Assembly: GCA_027625915.1 (NCBI GenBank)
Contig: JANTQA010000072.1
Span: 3,286,001 to 3,350,000 of the forward strand
From: Anaeramoeba flamelloides
Lineage: Eukaryota > Metamonada > Anaeramoebidae
Direction: 5' to 3'
DNA length: 64,000 bases
Below the pieces are notes generated by a model, which was not told the DNA's origin, did no database searches, and was given only the letters and a program-made list of their open reading frames with translations. Every line of letters starts with the position of its first letter. Positions within the stretch are counted from its first letter, which is position 1. The position numbers and the translations under genes were made by a program. Of this stretch, positions 34,501-46,176 are shown one piece after another.

Positions 34501-35354
34501 TATTTATTTCCCTGCTATATAATTAAAATAATTTTTAAAAAAAAATTATTTCCATTTTCCTTTTGAATTTATTTCTGAAAAACACATTTAGACTTGTTTA
34601 TCCCGTATTTAAAAACAGGAAAGAGGTTATTTTTCTTTTTTCTGGAAAATAAATTCATTAAACAACAAAAAAACAGACAATACACAATAAATAAATATGA
34701 AATTGTTTAGTTGAACTTCTATTACTATTAAATAAATTTTAAAAATTTAGGTTCAAATTGAAAAAATTGTCTCGAAAAAATTTTTTTTTACTATTTGGTA
34801 AAAAATCAACATTATTTTTACTTGCAAAACATACCGAAAATTAAACATTCTCATTAAATAAAAGAAAAAAAGTAAAACAAATTCTTTAATTTGGAATCAT
34901 AAATAGAAAGAAAAGAAGAAAAATAAGATCTATAGAGAAAAATGAAAAATAAATATTTGAAGACTAAATTGGGGTTTCAACCTAATAATAGTTTTTTATA
35001 ATATAATCTTTTGGTCTACGTTTTTTCTTTTATTGATCTAATATTTTAAAATTTGTTGAAAAAAATAACTTTTTTGAGATCCCCAAAGCCACTCTAATTG
35101 AATTTCAATAATCGATATAAGCTAAAGTATTTGATTTGATTTGATAGGCAATAATAGAATGGTTTATATTTTGAATTTAATTTTTTTATTCTACAATTGA
35201 TCTTACTATTTGTTTTCTGGAAGGTTCCCAATTAAAAATCATATTATACTTTTTTTACTGGAAAGTTAATTTTACCAAGTAAAAGTTTTTGGACAAAAAA
35301 AAATTTAATCTTCTCTTAAAAAATAATTACAAAATAGAGAAAAAATATAGATTT
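34501..35354. other. Gene-free stretch
   Basis: Nothing recognisable. Confidence 0.4.
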
Positions 35355-35750
35355 TGTAATGAAAATAATACTGGGCAAGCTTTTTAATTGTGAATATTAT
35401 GAAAATTACTGAATAATTACAAATATTGTAAATTGAATCAATGTTAAAAAAAAATAATTTTTTTGAACTGGCAAATAAACCTGCCTAAAGTTCATTAAAG
35501 TGGGGTATCGATTGAGTATCAAAGTAATTGTTTGATAACCAAAGTAGATCTACTTTTTTTGAAAAACAATACGAGTTTTATGGAGGTTTGCAAGTAGTTT
35601 GGAATATGATATTTTTTATCCATGTTTCTTGATTGATTAAAATGTGTTTTGAAGAAGTGTAATTTGAATAATCATCATTCGAATAACTAGGGAGTTAGAA
35701 TTTAAAAAGTTTGTTTTTTTAAATAAAAAAGGATTTAATATTAAATGTTT
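35355..35750 (-). mobile_element. Family B element, truncated copy B4
   Basis: Shares CTGCCTAAAGTTCATTAAAG, TTGTTTGATAACC and GAATAATCATCATTCGAATA with B3. The distal terminal repeat is missing. Confidence 0.55.
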
Positions 35751-36429
35751 TTATTTTCCAATTAATAAATGAAAAATTTTTATTTCATTTTCCAAAAAGT
35801 ATATTAATTATTATGGTTACAATCAAAGGAAAAGAGTAAAAAAATTGACTTAGAGACCAATAAGGTTGTTTCATGTGATATCTAAAAATACCATTTCGAA
35901 ACCATTAGTTAAATCTCTTTGGGGTTTTCATCCTATAAACGAGAAAAATATTTTGGAGAATTTGAATTAAAAATTTTCAATTTTTAATTGGAAAATAATC
36001 GTATTAGAAATTACCCTACACAATTTCACTAATACTCCCCTTTGATAAATCTTGAAATGGATTTTTTTCATATTTGTTATTGTTTTTATTACTATAATTA
36101 TGAAATTATTGATTTTTCTTCTCTATCAACTGAAAAAACAAAAAAATCAAAAGCAATGTGAAAATTATGAAAAATTTTAGACAAATTATAACCTCAATTT
36201 TAATATTTACTAAGAGAATCAAGGAGTTTAAATTTAAAATGGTTTGCGCTTCTGTATACTATCGTTAGTGAAATAGATATTATGTTGGAAAAAGAAGAAA
36301 AACAACATAAATTGTTTTTTTTTTTTATTTTATTGTTGAAGAAGTGTAAATTACACTCTGGGTACCCTTTTACTTAAATTCCCTTTCCGAAATTTAAGCG
36401 TAAAATCATAGATTTCACGATCATTATTT
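35751..36429. other. Gene-free stretch
   Basis: Nothing recognisable. Confidence 0.4.
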
Positions 36430-36560
36430 AATGAAAATAGTTTCAAACTGTTTTTTTTAAATGAATTCATTAAGATTTTTTTTTTTTTTTTAATTTGTTA
36501 AGAAATATTAATCTATCTTTTTCATAGGAAGGATAGACCCATAAAAAATGATCAATATTT
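36430..36560 (-). mobile_element. Short LINE C-terminal fragment
   Basis: About 130 bp similar to 26805-26890. The minus-strand translation contains SYEKDRLIFLNKLKKKNLNE. It lies directly beside element E2. Confidence 0.4.
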
Positions 36561-36599
36561 TCAACAACATACATTGTTCTTTGGAATTTCGATTAATTA

Positions 36600-37054
36600 C
36601 AGTAATTAAAATAATGCATGTAAAAAAGTTTTTTTAATGTTACAAAATAAAAAGAGTTTTTTTTTGTTATAGAAGAACAATACACCAAACCATTAAAGAA
36701 ACCAAAAATAAACAAGAATTAAATATGGTGTTGGGATCTTAAAGTTATATTATTTAAAAAGAAAGTCTAAAAATGAAGGATCAAATTGGAAAATTTATAT
36801 CAAAAATAGATTAAATAATTGGTAAATTTTTTGACTCAAAAAACATAAAATTCAAAAAAAATAAAACAAATTAAGAAAATTTTCAACAAATTCATGAATA
36901 ATTTAAATTTTACTGAAAATATCAGGGGATTTAATTTCAAAATTGATTTGAACTTAGGTATACTATTGGGTATTTAATTAGATGCGGTCTTGGAACAAGA
37001 AGAAAAAAAGCATTGATTATAGTCGTTGTTCAAGCTTTTTATTGATCACTGCAG
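36600..37054 (-). mobile_element. Family E Tc1-like element, copy E2
   Basis: About 455 bp. The right end GTCGTTGTTCAAGCTTTTTA then TTGATCACTGCAG matches the reverse complement of E1's left end. The left end CAGTAATTAAAATAATGCAT is a decayed counterpart. The centre shares GGATCAAATTGGAAAATTTA with E1 and E3. Confidence 0.6.
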
Positions 37055-37434
37055 GTTAGTCATTGTTTTTTTTGATACTGTAGTTATTTTAGCTTAGTTT
37101 GAAATAAAGATTTTATTGGTTTAAATGTTAAGAATCTTTCTACAAATAGTTGAACTTGGTAATACTCTTGAAAATAAACTTTTTTTAAATCAAGGTTTAA
37201 GATTTTAAAAAAAATAAATTACAAAACTATAAATTTTTTTATATTTGATCGAATATATTAAGAAAATTTATTAAATACGTTTTTTTTATGATCTAGTTTG
37301 TTTTTCTAGTTACAGAGAAGATAAAAATTGAATAGTTCTTACTAAATTGAACTTAATTTTTTCATTTTAATCAACAGAAGAGATATTTTTGTTGTCTTAT
37401 TTTCACAAAGTCAAACAACGAACATTTCACAAAA
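37055..37434. other. Upstream region of the 37.4-kb gene
   Basis: AT-rich; must hold that gene's promoter. No motif assigned. Confidence 0.35.
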
Positions 37435-38254
37435 ATGATATTTCAAATCTTGAATTTTATTTTTTTCTCACAGTCCACTTTAAGAACTTTTGTTAGTTTT
37501 GATTTGTTTGATTATAAATTCCCTTTTGAAACGTTTACCCACACAAGTCCCAATTTAGAGTCAATTATGTATACGTCAGACCAACGGAAGAATAACGGTA
37601 AAATAATAATTCAAAGAAAAAAAAAAACTGTTGACATGAATTGTCGTTCACAAAGGAAACCCTTTTGCAGATGTGAAAAGGAAAACCAGCCTCCACTTGA
37701 AAAAAAAAGCATAACACAAATGGATTATCTTGATTTTGATAAAATAATTCGTAACAAAAAAGTTATAAACCTCACTTCCAGTTCCCGTTTTAAGGCACAG
37801 AAACATAAAACACTATTGGAAAGTAACAGAAATGAAAACAAAAACAATGACAGAAAGATGAAAAATTCATATTTCAGAAGAAACTCGCAAATGGGTATTC
37901 CAAAAAAAAAAATTAAGAAGAGATCAAATAAAAATCAAAAACCCTTTTTGAAATGTGAAAAAAAGAAGAATTTCTTCCCCAACCTACCACCCATTTCATT
38001 ACCACACTTTTCAATTTCACCAAGTTTAGTAAATCAGAAATATTTCGTAAGTGATTTCTTATTTTTCTGCCAAAATTATAAATTAATTTTATTTTTAAAA
38101 GTGAAATATCCAAAAATTTTAAATACAGTCCATTGAAAAAAGTGAGGAACAAAAATTGCCCAAACCATTTAACTTGTTATTTTTGATAATACGAGGAACA
38201 TTTTTGAAATCTGTTGGGTTGAGTTTTTTAAAAGGTCTAATCAAAGACAAGTAA
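37435..38254 (+). CDS. Unrecognised Lys/Arg-rich protein, probably two exons
   Basis: Exon 1 (37435-38046, 204 codons) has distinctly less AT-rich codons than its surroundings and encodes a basic, Ser/Asn/Lys-rich protein with Cys-containing (CRCEKENQPPLEKK, LKCEKKKNFFPNLPPIS) and nuclear-localisation-like (KKKIKKRSNKNQK) segments. It ends at a canonical GTAAGT. Splicing 82 nt to the ATACAG at 38128 gives phase-0 SIEKSEEQKLPKPF and a stop at 38252-38254, 245 residues in all; unspliced, the frame would end at 38136. The start ATG follows a CAAA/ACGAAC-rich leader; the first 13 residues are hydrophobic and partly look intronic, so a later start (Met at about residue 45) is possible. I recognise no family and infer no function. 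Confidence 0.45.
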
Positions 38255-39584
38255 TTTTATTTTGAATGTGTTGCCTTACAATTGATTCTCGAAACTTTGT
38301 TTTTGAGACTCAATTAACACACACACAACTGTAAAATGGTTTCAATTTGTGGGTCTTGTGAACGAGAAAAGAAAGTTATGAGATTTCTTGATTGATGATT
38401 TAGAAAATAAATTCAATTAAAATTTTCCTCTAACTTGGAAACATAAAAAACAATCGAGTATTTTTAATTTTAAGCACAACCCCAAAAATTGAGCAAAAAT
38501 CCTTAAATAAAAAAATTTTCGATTAATTTTCGTTTACAAATCAGAATCAGGTTACCAAGCGTAAAAGTCTCTGACAAGTATTCAAAATTAAGTTTTTACC
38601 GAGAGTTAATACAACGAGTATTATGTAAAATAAAACAAATTCTTAGAATCATCCCTTTTGAACACCTTGAATCGATTTGTCTTTCCAACCTCAATCTCTG
38701 AAACTTCATAAATAACGCCATTCCAGTTCATCTTTTTAGATCAAAAAAGTAAAAAGTAAAAAGTAAGAAAAAAAAAAGTAAAAAAAGATTTCATTCAGAG
38801 AATTTTAACTAAAGGAAATATATTGTTAATTGTAAAATAAAAAGATCAAAATTTTCATTTCGGCTTTCCAAAAAAAATCACATTCCAAGGAATTAAAATA
38901 AATCAGCAAAAATCCGCAATTTTCTCAATGATGAAAATTAATAATTTAAAAGGTTTTTAGCAGAGAAAATTTGAAATTTTTCAGATTTTTAAAATCTAAT
39001 TTTGTGTAAAGCTGAATGAAAATTTTGTGTCGTTTATTTTGCAACAAATAGTAATCCCCATAGAAGATGAAAATTAAAATTGGGGTTTTTTACTTTTCTT
39101 CAAATACTATTAAAATAAGAAAATCCATTCAAAAAAATAAAAAGTGTCTGTTATTTCCCGATACTGATAAATTCTAATAAATTTCATAAAATTTTTTATT
39201 TAATTTCTATTTTTGTAATTTATAATATCTCAACTTTAAAAACAGCACAAAACAAAGAGCCTCTCTCTTTTCAAATCAATTTTTTTAGTTTCTTAACATT
39301 TAAACTTATAAAATACTTTATTCAAAGCTTGTGTAAACAATTTGTAAAATGGAAAGCTTGTGTAAAAAAATTTACAGATATTTATTTGAATTTATCAGTA
39401 AATTCAAAAAATCTTTCAAAATTTTTTAGTTTAAAAGTTTTGTGACCTACCATGTTTTTTCTACACATCCACATAATACACTATCACAACAAAGGGTATT
39501 GTTGAATTGATCTTTTTATTATTTAAAAAATTCCAATGTTCGAAAGAACAAAAAATGTAAATTTAAAAACAAATTTCAATGAAC
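38255..39584. other. Gene-free stretch
   Basis: Nothing supported. Confidence 0.35.
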
Positions 39585-39865
39585 AAAAAAATAATTAAAA
39601 GATTCTCAATAGAAATAACCAAAATTAAATAACAAACAAATAATACATAGGCTTGTCAAATAAAAAAATTCAAATCCAATATAAAAAAAATTATGGATAT
39701 TTAATCAAACATTTCAAATTTAACAAAAAATAATTTAAAAGGATCTCAATGACAAAAAATTCAAATTATACAAAAAAATAATCTAAGGATCTCAATAGAA
39801 ATAAAAAAATTCAAATCCAATATAAAAAAAATTTCAAAGGATCTCTATTTAAAAAAATCTAAAAA
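39585..39865. repeat. Imperfect tandem repeat
   Basis: Four or so diverged units of 45-120 bp built from AAGGATCTCAATAGAAATAA and AAAAAATTCAAATCCAATAT. A/C-rich on the plus strand. Confidence 0.6.
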
Positions 39866-40780
39866 AAAATTAAAACTTCATAATATCTCAATCACGTAAA
39901 AATAAAATATTGAAGAAAAAAAACCAAATGTTTGTTCTTGTTTTTTATTTCAAAATTCTTGAATTTCTTCAGTTCAAAACAATTTTTTTTCTTTCAGAAC
40001 AAACTCCATTTAATTCCTTTTTTTCTAATCTGTACTTGATTTATAGCACTCTACATACAACAAAATTATGTTTTTATAATATTCTTTCTGTAAAAATAAC
40101 ACATTTTAAAAATAAAAAAAAGGAAAAACAAAATCTTCAAGATGTCAAAAAAAAACCAAAGAGCAACAACTTCATAAATAAAACAGTTGTATTCAAAATT
40201 ATATATTCTATTATTTAAATTTGGAAATTGCGTGTCGATCTTTAGTGCTTTTTTGTCTAAAAATGTCTTCTTTTTTTGATTGTTGATTTTTAGATATCTA
40301 TTATTCATCTTTCTTCTTGTGTTTATTTGTTTAAATTAGTTTTAGTTACTCCGAAAAATTCCTTAAAAATTTTTTCACTTTCTATAAAGTATTTTTTGAT
40401 GGTAATAACTCTACTCAATAGTACAATTTTTTTGAATGTTTTTAAAATGATCTGGAGAAAGGAAAATGATGAATTTTATTTATTCAAATTCAAAGAAACA
40501 ATGAAGAGGAGTTGACTTTCAGTAATCTTCTTTGAAATGAAATGGTAAGAAATCAGAGCCATAAGAATTTAAAAAAAGAGAGTCAAAACAAAGTAAACAT
40601 TTTTTGTTATTTTTAAAAATGTTTGGGGTGATGTATAAAAAAATAAATTTTCTATTGTTGTTTGAAAAAAAAAAAAATGATGAATTTCTACAATACCTCT
40701 AGAATACTAGAATCGATTTCTTATCTCTCTAACTTGCCCATTTTTTTCACTTTCAAATTAATTTTATTTTTAAAAACAAG
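39866..40780. other. No supported gene
   Basis: Short Phe/Lys-rich frames only. A 22-codon protein-like stretch at 40447-40515 (MIWRKENDEFYLFKFKETMK) is too short to call. Confidence 0.3.
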
Positions 40781-41056
40781 GAAAACTCAAATGTACTTAT
40801 ATTTCATGAATTGCAAAAAGACAAAATTGATAATCAATATTTGCGAAAGCGGACTTATAGAAAAACTTCACTAATAGGATCTCAACCAAATAAATCTGGC
40901 TTTTCAAAATATTACAGATCTCTAACAAAGAAAAAAAAAAGATCAAAATTTATGAAAAGTTCAAAATTAAAAACCAATCAAAGTGGAAGATGCAATCCTT
41001 TATCAAAGATATGTGATTTACAATTCGATCCAATAGAAAATTTCCATAATAAATAG
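40781..41056 (+). CDS. Possible terminal exon of an unrecognised basic protein
   Basis: Plus-strand frame of about 91 codons ending at a TAA, with protein-like composition (LRKRTYRKTSLIGSQPNKSG, SKYYRSLTKKKKRSKFMKSS, SGRCNPLSKICDLQFDPIEN). A candidate acceptor AAACAAG precedes it, matching the AAG acceptors seen in beta-COP and uS4. No start ATG or upstream exon was found. It might belong to the 37.4-kb gene, but that would need a 2.5-kb intron. Family unknown. Confidence 0.28.
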   Translation, partial: ENSNVLIFHELQKDKIDNQYLRKRTYRKTSLIGSQPNKSGFSKYYRSLTKKKKRSKFMKSSKLKTNQSGRCNPLSKICDLQFDPIENFHNK

Positions 41057-41839
41057 GATTTAAAATTGTCAACAACGATTAATCCTTTAGCATGTTTTTT
41101 TTGAACAAAAGATAATTTAAAGGTGGATTGGACCCTTAGTCAATTTTCCAAATATTTGGTTTTGTATTGTTAAAAATACAACCAAATTTGTAATTCTAAT
41201 TTTTCTATTTCTATTTACCAAACATTTTTTTTTTTTTGGAAAAGTTACTTTTTTTAATCTTTTCTAAATCGATTAAAACGGGAAGATATTAGGTCTATTT
41301 GTTCAAAATAATAATAAATAAATAAATATAAAATAAATAAAACACCTTAACCCAAGTACATTTTCTTTTTTAAAAATAGAATGATTACTTATACCAAAAA
41401 GACACCTAATATCATTAAGAAGAAATTTTTAATTGTTTTTTTTTCTTTTCAACTATTTTATTTTATCAATCTGGTATTTTTCAACTATTAGTAATATTTT
41501 TTATATGTTATAAAGAATGGTAAATGTTTGATTTATTGTTTCTATACTTCAATTAATTGAATACAAAACAAAAATAGTATTTTTTATACAATGAAAAACA
41601 ATGAAATAAAATTCAACCCAATTTAATGAAATAGTTTTGAGAATTTTTTATCAATTTTATTTTATATATTAATATAAAGACATTTATATTTTAAATTATC
41701 AATTGATTGTAATTCATTACATTTTATGAGGGTTATATTTATTCCTCTTTTCCAGTTAAAGATGAAATTTATTAAATCATTTTTTGAGAAATTTTTTATC
41801 TTATTTTTATACTTTCCCAATATGATATATATATATAAA
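41057..41839. other. Gene-free stretch
   Basis: Nothing recognisable. Confidence 0.4.
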
Positions 41840-42372
41840 CTAAAATTCAAAATTTTCCACATAACTAAAACGTTCCCAAACAATCACAATAATACAATTT
41901 CATTCAAATTGGAACTAAATTTTGATTTTTGTCTAATTTGAAAATCATTTTTTCATCTTTTAGTTTTTGATTTAATTTCATTTTTTGAATTACGTAACTT
42001 GTTTCTTTTGATAAATTTTTTTTCGAACAATTGATATTATGTTTAAGCTGAGTTGTTCCAAATAGAAGAACTCAAATAAAATTAGTTGGTAGTATCTATC
42101 CATTTGATCGATCAATTTTCTTAATAGAATTTAAACAAATTTAGTAATGCATTTTTTTGTTTTACTCTCTCCAAAATTTTTAAAAAACTCGTGATTTATT
42201 TGTATTGATAATTATTTATTTATTGTTTTGTGAGTATTGTAATTTATAAACAAGTATTAACATTCCAATTAGTGAATGGTTCTAATTTGGTAAATCTTCT
42301 TGAATTGATTAAATAATTTTTTTTTTATTCACAAATCGAATTTTGGTCTGTTAAAAATTTTGAATTGTGATA
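41840..42372 (+). mobile_element. Family C inverted-repeat element, copy C3 (inserted in a TA repeat)
   Basis: About 530 bp aligning with C2. Left end CTAAAATTCAAAATTTTCCA, right end AATTTTGAATTGTGATA. Both sides are flanked by (TA)n (41825-41836 and 42369-42393), as expected if it inserted into a pre-existing TA microsatellite with a TA target site. Confidence 0.75.
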
Positions 42373-42755
42373 TATATATATATATATATATATTACTCCT
42401 AGTTAGACCAAAAAAAAAAAATATTAGTTGATTTATTTTATAAAAAGAGAATTGATCTTTCTAGTTTTCCTTTTAGATAAAAAATCTATAAATAATATTT
42501 TTTTTTTATTTAAAGGGTGATAAGAAAAGAGTGAATAGTTTATGAAACTAATGAAAAATTGTAATTTTCAATTCATTAATTGATGGAAATAATTAGATTT
42601 TTTCACACTACTAAATTAATTTTAAATATAGGAAAAATAAATTATTTTTCTTAAAACAAATAATTTTTCATTTTATTTTTTATTTATTGTGTAACTTTTT
42701 CTCAAAATTTCTTTTTTTTTTTTTTAAGAAATAATGATTATTAATATTTGTTCTA

Positions 42756-42956
42756 CAGTCAGTTCCACCTTTAAGACACAAAGTTTCAACTAAATTTAAG
42801 TTACAAGAAAAGTCTCAAATTAAGGTACAAAATTCAAAATCCCGTCGTAATATAATTTGTGTTAAAAAAAAGTTTCAAAAAATGTGCTTTAAAGGTGAGA
42901 TTTTTTTGTACCTTAAATTTCGTTGAAAATATGTGTCTTCAAAATTGAACTGACTA
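42756..42956. mobile_element. Family A MITE, copy A3
   Basis: 201 bp starting CAGTCAGTTCCACCTTTAAG after TA and ending in the inverted form GTCTTCAAAATTGAACTGAC then TA. Arms are diverged by several changes from A1. Confidence 0.82.
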
Positions 42957-43221
42957 TAATCGAAATTTTAGTTAATTATTCACGAAATTTATTGATTTAG
43001 AAATTTTAAATGTACACAGAGTAAAAAAAATTTTTTCAAATAAAAAAAAATCAAATATAAAAAAACAATTTTTGAATAAAAATAATATTAATAAAGAATA
43101 CTTTTGTTAATATTAAATAAATTTCTAACAATTTCGTTATATTTAATAATCATTATTATTTTGATAAATCACAAATAAATAATTAATTAATTATCAAGCA
43201 AATGAAAAAAATCTTAAAAGT

Positions 43222-43750
43222 AAACCCCATTCCAAAAATTTGGACATACCCAAAATCAAAAATAGGTAAAAAAAAACCCATTTATTGTATTTTTCCAAAC
43301 CTAATATAAAACAACATTTAAGTAACCTAGTATTTATGTTTTAATAAGTCAAAATTTTAATCCAAATAAAAGAAAAAAATATAAAACTCAAAAATAAAAA
43401 CAGGTGTAGTCCAAAATAATGAAACGAGCGGAACAAAAAATATATTGGTGAATTTGTTGAAATTTCACCAATAATTGTTGATCGATCAAATGTTAAGATA
43501 CAATCGACCAATTGTATGTGATTTTCCAATTTAACAAACTAACACTAACCTTCTATCAACCATTGAAAAAAAAATTCGAGATCTAACGAAACAGATTACA
43601 TAACTGCAAAAAAGGAAATGAAAACAAAACAAAAAAGACAAAAAATGAAAATGTTTGTAAAATCAAAATTCTTTCCAAATTGAATTTAAAGTGAAGTAAT
43701 GATGTTCTTTCCACTGTTTAAACGGTGTCCAAATTCTTGGAATCTAGTTT
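43222..43750 (-). mobile_element. Family D inverted-repeat element, copy D2
   Basis: 529 bp, reverse of D1. Left end AAACCCCATTCCAAAAATTT then GGACATACC; right end GGTGTCCAAATTCTTGGAAT then CTAGTTT. A truncated, similarly oriented piece of the same family follows at about 43755-43860. Confidence 0.72.
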
Positions 43751-43860
43751 ATATTCCAGCATTGAGTATTCAACAAAAAAACATATATTAAATTTGTTGA
43801 AATTGAAAGAGCAATTGTTGATCATTAAATGTTTTAGATACAATCAACTATTTTTTTTTG

Positions 43861-46176
43861 TAATTTATAAAAAAGTGGGTGGGAGAAATCACTTTCAAAT
43901 CAAAAATGTATCTTTTTTGAAAATATTATTCTACTTATTGCGGATAAAAAGATTTGGTATCCTAAATATATTGTATAACCCCAACAATTGATATTATATA
44001 TTTAAAAATTCAATAAATTATCTTAATAAAAAGTATTTTCTCACTTTTTTTTAATAAAATATAATAATATCCAGAATTTAAAAGGAAATAATATTTGCAA
44101 TTATTTTCACATAAAATGTTTAAACCATAAACATTAACAATGTCCAATTTTTTTTTTTTTTTTTTTTGTAATTTATTGTTTGTTTGATTTCCAGACAAAA
44201 ATACTCAAACTTAACTTCATGTCAATAAATTATAAACTTATGTTTATTTGTATAAAAATATACGTTGAATCAAAACCACAAAATTAATATATCAAACAAA
44301 AAAATTAGAAAAAATAAAATAAATATTTAAAAAATGAAAATAATTTCTATTATTTATAAAATAATTATTAAGAAGAAAAACGTTTCTAGTCAAATTGGTC
44401 CAGCTTTATTGAGAAAAATTTAAAATATTTTTCGATTTAATCCAGTTTTTTTCTCAAAATAAATTCTCATTTTAGGATTATATAAATTTTTCTAATTTCA
44501 GTCAATTTTATGTTTTTAATATTGCTTTTTTTTTTATTCTTTTTCTTTTATTTCCACTTTTAAGAAGTAAATTTGAAAATAACTATTTTAAAATGAAAAA
44601 AACACTTTAAGAAAATAAAATTTATCTAATTTATTTTAATATCAATAGGTTTTTTCTTAAAAATTTATATTATCAATAATTTCAATTTTCCAATAAAATT
44701 GAGAAATTTTGCACAAGATTTTTCAATGAAATAGTAACAAGCATTTATTTAACTTTTCATTTTTTTTGGAATTTTTTTCGTTTGTCCGGGCATTTATATT
44801 AAAATTATCAACAATAGTAAATTGTTTATTATTTCTCTTTTTTCTCAATAATCTTTGTTTGATTCTTTAACAATTATTGAATTTTTTATTTTTTTCTTTG
44901 ATCTTTTAGTAAATTAGAGTTTATTCAAAGAGTGATTAAACTTTTATCTTGAATTTTATTTTTTTTTGAATTTTTTTATTATTATAGTCGAATAATAGTT
45001 TATTCATCTAATATTGTAGGTTAAATCTAAATTTTTTTATTTAATAAAAAAATAGTTCAATTTTTAATTGATTTTGTAATACTGTGGTATATACTTTTTA
45101 ATTTTTTTTTTCTTATTTTACTTATTTTTTTATTGTTAATTAGGAGAGATGATGGGAAAACAATTACTATCAGGTTTTTGGTTAGTTTTTTTTAATTTGA
45201 GATATAGAGTGAAATTTTATTTAATTTTAGGTTTATTTCTCAAATTAAAAAAAAAACATAAGCACTCTACGGCACTCCTGGCACCCCCCAGAAACTCCAA
45301 ATGCATTTAAAATTTTTACCCTAGCTAAAATATAAATAATATTATAACTCAATAACATGCCCTTTCTTTAAAAATTGAAAAGAAAAAAAATTATATTTTA
45401 AACAAAGACAAGAAAAAGAGATAGAAAAGCAAGAAATAAAAAAGAGAGTACAAAAAAAATAATCAAAATAGTAAAAACTTCATTTAAAAGTTTTTTTTTG
45501 TCACCCTGAGCGTTGAATGGATTTGATAATTGTTTCCATTTATGTACAAAATTTCTAGATCATTACCATAATTTGATTCGATAAAAAGGACATTAATATT
45601 TTTACCAACAATAGATTAAATGAAAGAGGTTACTTTATAAATTTTTAATTTACTACTTTATAGATCGGTTGAATCTATAAAGTGCTCTGTTTTTTCAGAA
45701 TAAGAATTTTTTTTCAAAATTTTCTTTTTGTTGGCTTTTTTTTTTTTTACTTTTGGTTTTATTTTTTTTTTAATATTTGTTTTTGAAACTTTTAATATTA
45801 GTATCAAGAATCTTCTTTTCAAAAAATCGTATTCTGGGTTACCTACTCGGCGGAGTTCACCCAATCCAAGTAGCGACTTGATATAATATACCAAAAGTAT
45901 GAATTCGATTCACCTCCGTTTGTTTCAGATCACATTTGTTGGATTCAGTTCTCTAAAGTTGCTTAAGCACAGCTCAATTCGTTCAAGATCTGATCAAGTT
46001 AGTTTCTTTAAGATCTAATCATGAACAAGTCTACTAATTCTTAAAATGATTGGTTACCCCATTTTCCAAACACTTTAAAAAACATGAAGAAAAGCAACCA
46101 AAACAACTTAAAAAGAGAATTTGGAAAAAGTAAAAAGTCTAAAAAATCAAAAAATGAGTCTATTTAAAATTATTTA
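43861..46176. other. Gene-free stretch 3' of the LRR-BTB gene
   Basis: No supported gene. A short family H patch lies at 45245-45300 (GCACTCTACGGCACTCC). At 45658-45894 a Lys-rich minus-strand frame with no ATG sits beside a less AT-rich patch (45820-46060); neither matches anything I know. Confidence 0.35.

Noticed and set aside
45658-45894. 78-codon Lys-rich minus-strand frame next to a less AT-rich patch
   Set aside because: No ATG start, a stop just upstream, and most of it is poly-Lys from poly-A; no family recognised.
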